This document shows, one piece after another, positions 55,701 to 64,000 of a DNA stretch of 64,000 bases. The position numbers were made by a program, and so were the translations under genes. Origin of the DNA: Amoebophrya sp. A120. Taxonomy: Eukaryota > Sar > Dinophyceae > Syndiniales > Amoebophryaceae. The DNA lies in the NCBI GenBank assembly GCA_905178155.1, contig CAJINV010000003.1:2189065-2253064 (forward strand), in the 5' to 3' direction. Within the stretch, counting starts at the first letter, position 1, and every line of letters begins with the position of its first letter. The notes below the pieces were generated by a model. That model was not told the DNA's origin. It saw only the letters and a list, made by a program, of their open reading frames with translations, and made no database searches.

Positions 55701-58700
55701 CAAATCCACAAGCTTTGGCTGTCTTGCATGACAAATTTGGAGTCGTAGTGTAGTGCTGTTTGAGCTAGCTTGGCAGCATCACAAATCTAGTATATCATGC
55801 AGATTGGAGCAAGACAAATTCAAATTGCAAAACACAACTATAAAATAAGTAAAAATGCTTCTCATGGGGCTCCGCATGAGAAATATTTTCAGCATGCAGA
55901 TTTGCAATACAACTATGGGGTGGGGACGTTTTCAAATACGATAGCCTCCGACCGGTACTTGTCGGTGATGGCCACCTTTTCGCCCTCGTGCAGGCTGTGC
56001 GTATGAATGTGTCAGGATTGAAATATTGAAATAGTTTGTCATGCATATAACGCAACGCAGAAAATGCCTGTCTTGCAGAGTAGGCAAGGGAGGCAGATTG
56101 TCAGCCTGTTTCGAGGTAGAAACAGAGCTGCTAAAGTAGCATGACAAAAGGCGTCTTCCTTAATACCCAAACAGCATCACAAACTGCATTTCGGCTCTAC
56201 TCAAATTTGTCATGCGCCGCTTCGAAATTGGGCTTGCAACTGGTATCGATTTTATGCATTACAACTGAGGTATTTCAACTTTGTCGATTTCAACTCTGAC
56301 ACATCCATAGTGCGCGGCCTCCAGCTCGTTTTGGAGCTGCTCGCGCATCTCCCTCGCCTGCTCCAGCTCCCGCGTGGCGGACCGCGCCTGCATGTCCTTC
56401 TCGTGCAGCTCTTCCTGCAGCTCCGCGCGGCTTTTTCGCTCCTCCTTCCACTTCCGGACGTACTCCTCCCGCTCGGTCTGCAATTCTCTGATCTCGGCGC
56501 GGAGCGCCACCGCCTCGGCCTGCAAGGTTTGCTCCTGCGATTTCAAGCGCCCCGCGGACTCCGACAGGGAGACGCGCAGCGTTTCGTTTTCGGAACGGAG
56601 TTTCTGCAGGTTCGTGCTGTCCTCCAGCTGGTTATATCGGCGGTTACGGCCGCCCGCCTTGTCCACGTCCACTCGCAGGAACTGCGCAGGGGTATTGTCC
56701 ATGTCGGCGTAGCCGGAAAACTCCAGCGAAGTGTTTACCGCGCTGTCCACGGTCTTCGTGTTCCGCAGCACCGCCACGCCCTTCTTTTGCACGTCCTGCA
56801 ACTTCTGCTGCGCGACCCGCTCGCGACGCGTCAGTGTGTCAATCTTCGCATCGGCCTCCTTCTTGAACTCGCTTAGTTGCGTCACACGGTCGACTATGGC
56901 GGCAAGGTCCAGTTTGGCATCAAGCTCAGCGAATTTGAACCCCGTGCTGGTTGACGTATTCAAGCTGGCCTGCGATGATATTCTTTTTGAGTGCACCAAC
57001 GGAGATAAATCAATGCTCTAGAGCCAAAGACAAAATGGCACATCAGACGCGCGATAGGACATCAACGCACGCTTGAAAAGAACTTGTTTTGGGAATAAAA
57101 CAAACAGACCGATCAAGCAAGCCAACAAGATCGACCAAGTCATTCAGTACGTCGTGCGCTCCCGCGGCGGCGTCTGCAAGTGAGGAGATGCGGAGGAGAA
57201 TATCTTCTCGCTCCTGGAGTTGCGTTTCCAATATCCTGAGTAAAAACGTCTCCATACCAGAGTCAACGTGGAAAATCTGCTAGACAAATCGGCCAACTTT
57301 GGTTGTCTCGCATGACAAGTTTGTCCTCGTAGTGCAATCCTGTTTAGCTAGTTCAGCAGCATCACAGATCTAGCCTATCATGCTATTTCTAGCATCACAA
57401 ATCCCAAAACGCGATTAGAAAAAGCTTCTCATGGGGCTTCGCATGAGAAACTTTTTTGGCATGCAAATTCGCATGACAACTCTGGGGTGGGGATGTTTTT
57501 ACTCGGAATATCCAAATCCACGCACTTGCCTTCCGCGTCCTCGTAGCCGTGGCGTACTTCGCGCTCGCGCTCGGACAAGTCGCGGACTTGGGTTCTATGC
57601 ACTGCAAAAATGTCTGGGTCTGGAAACTTGTGATGCTGGTTGAGAAAGACGAGGACGCCTCAATTGACTGGCAAGCATGACAAGTTTTAGGGGTGCTACA
57701 GTCTTGGTGTTTCTGCATGACAAAGTGAGCTTCTGCATGACAGAAAAATGGAGCTTTTGGGTAATGTGCATGACAGACTTGAGAATCATCTCAGACAAGC
57801 ATGACAAACTTCCATTCTTCCAGACTCAGACACTTTTGCAGTTCATAGGTTCGCAGTTTGAGCAATTCGGAATCCGTCTCGGCCGCCTGCTGCTCGAACT
57901 CTTCGAGATACCGCGCAAACTCCGCTTCCACTTGCGCCAAGGCTTGCTGACAGCAGGGCTTCGGACCCGTCGTTGTACTATCCATCCCGCCGGGGGTCGA
58001 CGAGGACTTGCTGCCTGACCGGGCCCCCGCGGACGGCGCTTTAGAAGTGACGCCCGGACTGTTCGCAATGCTCCGCGGGCCCCCGGACGAGGAAACCTTG
58101 AGCAGAAGCTTGCTGAGCTCGTCCTCCTTGCGGTCCAACTCCATCTGCAGCCGCATCGCCAGACTGCGGTAGTCCGTGATTTGGTGAATCTTGGGTCGGT
58201 TCTGCACCCGCATGGCGCGGCTGCCGAATTCCAACGTCGACTGCGTCTCCTCCACGTCGCGGTCGAGCGGCGACACCGTGACAATCAGAGCGGTTTTCGC
58301 CGTGCCGCCCAGCGAGTCTTGCAGCAGTCGCGTCAGTTTGCTGTCGCGAAACGGAATGTGTGTGCAGGAAACATCGGTGAGCGCCGCGATGCAGTTGCCC
58401 AAGGCGGAGAGACTCAGGTTGATCCGCCGAGCCTCCCCGAGCCGGAGTCCCCAGGCGTTGGTCTTCTTGACGCGCTCGGAGCCGGCCAAGTCCACAATGT
58501 GGAACCGTGAGAGGACGCAGCTCCCCCCGGTCTGCAGCTCGCGCTTCAGAATCACGACGGCGTGCGACCGGGAACTGTTCTTGTTCACCATGGTCGCAGC
58601 CTCGGCCCGCCGGTGCTCGGCGTCGCGGATCAGGCGCATGCAGGCCTCCGCGCTGTGCACGCGCAGCTGCTCGCAGTTTTCCAGGATGATTCCGTCGCGG

Positions 58701-59407
58701 GGGTCCTCGCGGATGCGCACCTCCGAGGAGGAAAGCGGGAGGCCGAGACTGGCGCTGCCGCTCGCGCCGCCACTGCCCGCACCGTACGCCGTGCCAGCAG
58801 TGAAGCCGTCCGCGGACCCGGCCAGCAGGTCCTGCACGAGCTCCATGTAGAGCTCGACGACGGACAGGTAGGTAATGGACTCGTCCTTATTCGAGTTCGT
58901 GAAAAGCGTGTGCACGCACGCGGGTACGACGCCGTCCGGGTTGGAAAACAGCGTGTGAGTCTTCCCGGTGCCCGTTTGCCCGTAGGCCAGGATGGTGCCG
59001 TTGTACCCGGCCAGCACCGAGTCGCACACCGGCTGGGCGACGTGGTCGAACAGGTCCCTGTTGGTGATCTCCGGGGCGAGCACGCTGTCGAAAAAGTAGG
59101 TCTTCGTCTTGCACGTGATGCTGTCCTGCTTGTTAGTATTTGGGTCGGCTGCACCACCGGAAGATGAACTACCCGCTTCCGAGGCGGAGGACCGCGTGGA
59201 CGAGCGGTTGCTCCTCGCAAATTTATTCGCCGTAGAGGACGAGCTGCCGCCCGTTTGGAAGTGCAAGTGCGACCGGGGGCCAGGCTGGCCCAACACCGGG
59301 CGGATTCGGCAGTGCACGCGGACCCGGTCATACTCGGCATCGGGCCGGCGGCGGTTCGGGCTGCGGGTCGACTGGGGCGAATCCGGCGGAACGCCATTGT
59401 CTGCCAT
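49728..59407 (-). CDS. Kinesin with N-terminal motor and giant coiled-coil tail, 2685 aa
   Basis: Exons: 57848-59407, 57511-57590, 57151-57226, 56310-56969, 55944-55996, 55294-55642, 51964-55134 and 49728-51836. Four introners and three GT-AG introns (56970-57150, 55135-55293, 51837-51963) separate them, and the sum closes at 2686 codons. The motor occupies about residues 28-400: P-loop GQTGTGKT (143-150), switch I NKNSSRSH (275-282), switch II DLAGSE (306-311), and HIPFRDSKLTRLLQDSLGG. From about residue 430 to 2400 the protein is almost continuous charged coiled coil, then a Ser/Pro-rich tail (SLSPERIHP) and a short helical end. It is an ATP-driven microtubule motor, plus-end directed if typical of N-kinesins; the subfamily is not clear. 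The acceptor at 51837 (AATTAG/GTTTTC) was chosen over a nearer TTTTCAG because the latter gives an immediate stop. The size is exceptional for a kinesin. Confidence 0.9.
55648..55943. mobile_element. Introner, family A, subtype 1 (296 bp)
   Basis: It starts TATCCTATGTAAAAACG then TCCCCACCCC, and ends ...ACGTTTTCAAATACGATA. The target duplication is GCCTC (55643-55647 and 55944-55948). Excision joins DKYRSEA-DQRCALAERK in the kinesin coiled coil. Confidence 0.93.
56002..56309. mobile_element. Introner, family E (308 bp)
   Basis: It starts TATGAATGTGTCAGGATTGA and ends ...CAACTCTGACACATCCATA. The target duplication is GTGCG (55997-56001 and 56310-56314). Only a 53-58-bp exon separates it from the introner at 55648. 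Excision joins NELEAAH-SLHEGEKVAI. Confidence 0.93.
57232..57510. mobile_element. Introner, family A, subtype 1 (279 bp)
   Basis: It starts TATCCTGAGTAAAAACG and ends ...GATGTTTTTACTCGGAATA. The target duplication is TCCAA (57227-57231 and 57511-57515). Excision joins GKCVDLE-TQLQEREDIL in the kinesin gene. Confidence 0.93.
57596..57847. mobile_element. Introner, family B (252 bp)
   Basis: It starts TATGCACTGCAAAAATGTCT and ends ...CACTTTTGCAGTTCATA. The target duplication is GGTTC (57591-57595 and 57848-57852). Excision joins LLKLRT-QVRDLSERERE in the kinesin gene. Confidence 0.94.
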
Positions 59408-59965
59408 ACTACCATCAGAAGAAGAACAGAAAATGAAAAAAGACGGGTGGCTTTATCAACGTCGAAACGGCTCTATTCTTATCTAATTAGTCGTTCTTTT
59501 GCCTTTATTTTCACGATGTGTTGTTACGAAAGAAGAAACGACGCGGATTTGTTTGCACTTTGTCAAGAGCGAAAAAACCATGGTCACACTCTACTTGCTT
59601 TTTTTGCACGCAGCGAGCCTCTTTGAATAGCTTTTGGCACAGGTTCTACTCTTTTCTACGACAGAAGTAGCCGTTCTTCCAATTACAACAGATGTTGCCA
59701 GTTCGTGACTGTGATTCCAGCCACGCTGACGAAGTGAAAGCGCATGGCGCAGCCGAAATGCGAACATGAACGTTACTGGAAAAAAGGTTGAAGTGCTGGT
59801 GCCGAGCAGCGGCGGTGCAATAAATTTGTCGTCGCGTCCATCCAAAACTGAATGAAGAAGAAGAACTTTTACTGTACTCTTCAGTCTGGCGATAATAGTC
59901 GTTTTTATTTTCCGCAGGGAATATTAATCATCATATGTGAGCTGTACGCTTGTTCACCATCACTG
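59408..59965. other. Intergenic, no supported gene
   Basis: About 560 bp between the kinesin start and the stop of the next gene. It should contain the kinesin promoter and leader. No feature is recognised. Confidence 0.4.
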
Positions 59966-61290
59966 CTACCCAATGGTAGTGATGTTGTGGTAGTTCTGGA
60001 AGGTGACTTGGGTGTGATTTGGGTATTCTTTCTTAATATACTCGAACATATCCTTCAGGTCCTTGTGGGTGCGCAGTGCTTCTTCGCCGAGTTCCGGGCT
60101 GACTCCGAGCTTTGCGCTGTCGCGCACCATCAGCATGGACTGCACTTTGTTGTCGAAACAGATGTAAAGGCACACGAGGTTCTGCGTTCGGGGTTTCGTC
60201 AAGCCCTCGCGTCCGTCCGGGTGGGTCCCGGCGGCCGCCGAGATTATGTGTTTGTGCGTTTCAAAGTCCATACAGAGTGTGGTTTTGTTCGACCGGAATT
60301 CCGGGTGCGTTTCGAAGAAAAACCGCTTGTGCGTTATCTGCTGCAGCTCCGTCCCGGATTCCGTGAACACGCACTGGTACCGCGTCTTCACCGCCCAATG
60401 GTTGCCCAAAATGTCCCGTCCGTCGATCATCTTCACCTTGATCCCCTCATCGAAGAACTGCATAAAATCCTCGATTTTCCTTTCGATCTCCGGGCCTGTC
60501 GATGATGTGAAAAAGTTGAAAAGACGAGAGAAGATGACCGCTCATAAGCTGATTCTGTTGTGCACGAGTGCGAGCCAAGAAGGAATGATACAAACAAAGA
60601 AGTACCATAATGCACAGCAAGAAAAACGCTCCAAGCATAAGTACCTTTCTTCTCCAGTGGCTGATTGGACGGGATTTTGCGGTTGTAAATTTCGGTGAGG
60701 AAGCTGCAGAGTTGTGCGGCAGAGAAATTCATTGCTGGCTCTTCGTCGCTGCCGTTGGCTTGTACCGTGCCCCCAGAGACGTTTGCGCCCTCGGGTTCCT
60801 CGTCTAAGTCGCTATCTTCGTTGCGTCCGGCGCGCTTCTGCGCATTTCGCCCGGGGGCGGAGATCGGGGACGCATCTCGTGCTCCGCCTCGGTTCCGGGA
60901 ACGTGATCGTTTCGGGGAACGCCCGCCGCCCCCTCTTCCAAGCCGTCTCCTCAAGCTTTCGTTCTCCTCTATAAGCTGCAGGGGTTTTGGTTTTTCTTTT
61001 ACATTTAAAAAAAGCATCGTGTATTGTTGCCGGCTCAGACAAGCAACCCCAGTTATTCAAATTCGATGTTGCCAGTTCATCGTTGTGTCAGGAACAATAG
61101 CACAAGAAAAAATAGTCGTGTGATTAAACGCTGCTTTGATGATTGAACAGATATCATTCAATACGTCTCGAAGCCGCTCGATGGTGTCGTCCCATTCGGA
61201 CTGGGGAACCAAAACGACATTCTTCGCCGAATAAATTCTTCTCGACGACAATGCCTCCGGCGCGCGAGGCAGGTCCGAATCAGCCCCCAT
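59966..61290 (-). CDS. Unrecognised protein with coiled coil and basic linker, 328 aa
   Basis: Three exons (61165-61290, 60645-60975, 59966-60495) with GT-AG introns at 60976-61164 and 60496-60644 in matching phases; the total is 329 codons. The first junction creates an uninterrupted heptad stretch (DDTIERLRD-LIEENESLRRRL), which supports the model. A Gly/Arg/Ser-rich linker (GGGGRSPKRSRSRNRGG) follows, then an acidic patch and a folded C-terminal half of about 180 residues (AAQLCSFLTEIYNRKIP, VKMIDGRDILGNHWAVKTRY, LVCLYICFDNKVQSMLMVRD). The alternating strands in this half resemble an NTF2- or SnoaL-like fold, but I cannot confirm that. Function unknown. Confidence 0.75.
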
Positions 61291-61919
61291 CTTTTCTGCG
61301 ATGATGAGAAAGGAAGCGGAAGGAATTGATTCAGAATTGTCACAGATGTCGAGCTAAGCGAAGCATGAATAAAAATGTCAACAAGCACTAAGGAAGTCCT
61401 GGACGGTTGAAAAAAACATCATGTGATCCATATTGCACTGCGTTGCTTCAACGGTGTCGCACAATCGGGTGCCAAGGTCGGCCGCTACGTTTGCTCGTTC
61501 TTTTGCGAGGAAGATCCACTTCGTCGTTCGAAAAATTGCTTCAAAGCATGCTTAGAAACCATCAGGGATCGATCCTAATGATCTTAAGGTGTACGAGAGA
61601 GCGTGATCCACCCTCTACGGTGAGTGCTGTTTTTGTGTGCCTCACGTTTTGATCTGCGGAGCTTGCAGCAAGCGCAAGTTTACCTGGCTTTCATGTTTGT
61701 TGTTCAAACTCTGCATACGCAAAGGATCTTTAACTTTCACTTTTTTGTGCGTCGTTACAACCTGCACCTCTGACAGAACATGATATAGAGCCAGCCAGTA
61801 AAGAATCGCGTTGCGAATGGAGCCCGCGAATCAATGAGGTAGTCCTTTTAGTCCCGACGCCACTTCTCTCGTTCACTTAATGCTTCTTACTCGGTGAGCT
61901 ACCCACTGTGCGTAGTTTC
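61291..61919. other. Intergenic, no supported gene
   Basis: About 630 bp between the start of the gene above and the stop of the partial gene at the right edge. No gene or repeat is recognised. Confidence 0.4.
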
Positions 61920-64000
61920 CTACTGGTTATTTCGTCCTCCTGGTTCACTTTGCGAAGATGTTAAGAACTTGAGTTTTTGCAACAAGGATGTCCAGATACC
62001 CGCGGGGGCTCCAAGCGAACGCTTGGAAGAGTTGTTTTCCAAACGACGCCGAACGACATCATCGACATCGCGGCAGAAAGCCGCATGCATCCCATCCATT
62101 GGATGGGTCAGTCGGACGCAAAGCAGGAGCGCTGCAAACGCCAGCTCCACTCTGCCAGACGACAGCAGATGAAAGATATTTTTCTCGAACTGGACGCTGC
62201 CAAGAGGATCCTGATCCAACAAAACGCGCTCCACCAGCGAAAACAACTGATGGACGCTCGATCCGGTCGTGCGCTGAAACAAATTCGATGCCGTCAACGC
62301 CAAAACCGGCCGCAGCGCGTTTCGTACTCCGTTTTCGTTCTGTGCGAGCGCGCTGGTGCCCGGGCCTGGTACGCCACCGTCAACGCGTGATGAAATCGAG
62401 GCGGACAGCACCATCCACACCAGCGCTTCATCCAAAAGGGCTATGGTTGCTTCGTCGGAGCACGTGGAACTCGAACCTCCTCCGGTACCACCAAACAACC
62501 CAGATGGTGTTATGGCCGTGGGTGACGATACTGAAATCGCTACTCCGAAAGTTTCGGCCAAGCGCTCACTGAGTCGGTGCTCTTCTAGGTCAAACGAGCT
62601 GCTGTGACCGTACTGCACGGCAACGGGTTGAGGCGCCGCGCCTCCACCGGCGATCGCGTTATCAACGAGCACGCTGTTCGCTGCCGTCAGCTTGCGGCAC
62701 TCGCGCAGGCACCGCCGCTGGGCCTGCCTCGCGACAGTCACCAGGGGGAAGGCTGGATCACCGTTCGGGGTCGAGAGGGCCGGCCACTCGAGTACGCGAT
62801 ACCCCACCAGCTTGTCCAGGGAGTCGACCTCTTCCAGCAGCTTCGCAGATAGACCGCCCTGCACACCCTCGCCGTGCTCCATCGTGCTGCACAGTTCAGC
62901 AAGCGCAAGATCGGAAAGCCGGAATGCTGTAGTCCCATTTCCGGCGCTCTCTTGCGGATCGCCACCGATGGCGCGGCCCTGCTGTTGCTCACCGTCAAAA
63001 AGCCCGGACAGCGCCAGGTCCCGCAAGAGGTGCAGCTTCGCAAGTTCGAGAACAACGAGAACACAGGAACTAATGAAAGGGTTTTCACTACCGTCTCTGT
63101 CTTTCTGAGAATTTTGATGTTCACTCCCTGAAAGTCCCAAGATCCACTGGTTCCACCCGCGCAATGCCTCCCGATGCTTTGCCCAGACGTCCTCCAGCAC
63201 CTTCTCTGTTCGCACGCTCGCGATGGGTCTCACCGGCTCACTAGCACTCTTCACTGAGGCTTGCATGCCGGATCTGCGCTGCGATCCATTTGCCATTGAT
63301 GTCGAGTCCTCTTCGTGATCCCCGCCACGACCGTCCGCTCCGTCGGATCCGGGTAACAGCGCTGCGTCCGTATCCAGGCGAGCGAGCATTTCGCGAAACC
63401 TTGCTTCCATAGCCTGCTCGTAGGATAAATTTTTCTCGTCATCGCTAACACCTCCTGTTCGCGACGATTGCAGCCTCAAGCCGGCGAGATACGCATCCGC
63501 ACGTGCCCGCGCGCTCGTGATGAGGTCCACCGCCGACTGTTCTACTTGTTCCGTTGCCGCTCTAGATCTCGACGGTTCCGTGTCGGCTTCGTCCGCAGTC
63601 GTGTCCCCTCCTAATCCCTCTTCCGTGAGCATCGTGGCGAACAGGCGCGCGATTGCGTCTTGTTGCGCAGCACCCTTGTTCCGAAGGAAGGCCACCAGCG
63701 CCGCTTCGGCCGTAACAGGGCCGCGGTTCTGCGCCGCCGCGCGCTCCTGCTCTGCTTTTGCGGCCTTCTCGGTTTGAAGCCGCGAGCGAGACGCTCGAGC
63801 GGTGTGCGCATCGGGATCGGCCTTGAACTCCGTAATCCACTTCTGCTTCTGCCGCTCCCACGACTCGGCCCGGCGCTTTGCGTCGGCCAGTTCGCGCTCA
63901 GCTGCCGTAGACTGTGCATTTGCCGCCGCGTCACGCTCGACCGCCAACGCGTCGAACAAAGCCCATCCACTCAATTCCTCCGAGTTTGCTTCGCCCGACG
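61920..64000 (-). CDS. Unrecognised protein, 5' end outside the window
   Basis: A continuous open frame of about 690 codons running off the right edge with no in-frame ATG near it, so the N-terminus is missing. The visible N-terminal part is Ala/Arg/Glu-rich and helical (AAERELADAKRRAESWERQK). Acidic/Ser-rich linker follows (DDEKNLSYEQAMEARFREML, then GGDHEEDSTSM). The C-terminal half is helical and hydrophobic in patches, with segments such as CVLVVLELAKLHLLRDLALS and FAALLLCVRLTHPMDGMHAA, suggesting an alpha-solenoid or docking domain. No family is recognised. No introner or intron is evident in the 2.08 kb seen. Confidence 0.6.
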   Translation of the reverse strand, partial: SGEANSEELSGWALFDALAVERDAAANAQSTAAERELADAKRRAESWERQKQKWITEFKADPDAHTARASRSRLQTEKAAKAEQERAAAQNRGPVTAEAALVAFLRNKGAAQQDAIARLFATMLTEEGLGGDTTADEADTEPSRSRAATEQVEQSAVDLITSARARADAYLAGLRLQSSRTGGVSDDEKNLSYEQAMEARFREMLARLDTDAALLPGSDGADGRGGDHEEDSTSMANGSQRRSGMQASVKSASEPVRPIASVRTEKVLEDVWAKHREALRGWNQWILGLSGSEHQNSQKDRDGSENPFISSCVLVVLELAKLHLLRDLALSGLFDGEQQQGRAIGGDPQESAGNGTTAFRLSDLALAELCSTMEHGEGVQGGLSAKLLEEVDSLDKLVGYRVLEWPALSTPNGDPAFPLVTVARQAQRRCLRECRKLTAANSVLVDNAIAGGGAAPQPVAVQYGHSSSFDLEEHRLSERLAETFGVAISVSSPTAITPSGLFGGTGGGSSSTCSDEATIALLDEALVWMVLSASISSRVDGGVPGPGTSALAQNENGVRNALRPVLALTASNLFQRTTGSSVHQLFSLVERVLLDQDPLGSVQFEKNIFHLLSSGRVELAFAALLLCVRLTHPMDGMHAAFCRDVDDVVRRRLENNSSKRSLGAPAGIWTSLLQKLKFLTSSQSEPGGRNNQ

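Overview
The window is a compact, intron-rich nuclear segment from a dinoflagellate, most likely a parasitic syndinian of the Amoebophrya type. The strongest markers are a DVNP gene (dinoflagellate/viral nucleoprotein, 802-1615), a ciliary IFT139 gene, and genes packed a few hundred bases apart and almost all on the minus strand. In addition, a large population of transposon-like introns (introners) interrupts the coding exons. The genus is an inference; the dinoflagellate assignment rests on DVNP.

Layout (minus strand unless stated): DVNP (802-1615); a secreted Pro/Ser-rich protein (2554-5562); a plus-strand Asn/Ser-rich gene fragment full of introners (7555-8810, perhaps to 9377); a GYF+KH RNA-binding protein (9433-12781); a leucine-rich-repeat protein (12911-15503); IFT139/TTC21B (16794-23416); a membrane or secreted Ser/Gly-rich protein (24124-25495); a Gln-rich NPF-motif protein (26224-28038); a 2209-residue RS-rich protein (28291-37114); a 530-residue EF-hand protein (38923-42251); a dual-specificity phosphatase gene split by a 3.1-kb GC-rich insertion (42881-47012); a BMT5-like rRNA methyltransferase (47794-49179); a 2685-residue kinesin with a giant coiled-coil tail (49728-59407); an unrecognised basic/coiled-coil protein (59966-61290); and a partial unrecognised protein (61920-64000).

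The standout system is the introner population: 24 elements of about 150-345 bp. Twenty-one of them have both ends clearly bounded and a 5-bp target-site duplication (19 exact, 2 with one mismatch). Intact elements begin TAT and end ATA, carry terminal inverted repeats of about 15-35 bp (at least eight families), and encode nothing. I reconstructed six genes exon by exon. In each one the reading frame closes only if the whole element plus one copy of the 5-bp duplication is removed, which a GT-AG spliceosome cut cannot do. IFT139 is an independent check, because the rebuilt protein matches the conserved family across all five of its introners. The same element family sits in both orientations inside one gene, so these introns appear to be removable whichever way they insert. 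The genes also contain ordinary GT-AG introns of about 120-300 bp, about half of which use an unusual GTAC donor.

Together the genes cover chromatin packaging (DVNP), the flagellum (IFT139, possibly the kinesin and EF-hand protein), RNA metabolism (GYF-KH, RS-rich protein, rRNA methyltransferase) and signalling (phosphatase). No operon-like functional grouping is evident. The one-directional gene array is typical of dinoflagellates, whose transcripts are generally trans-spliced.
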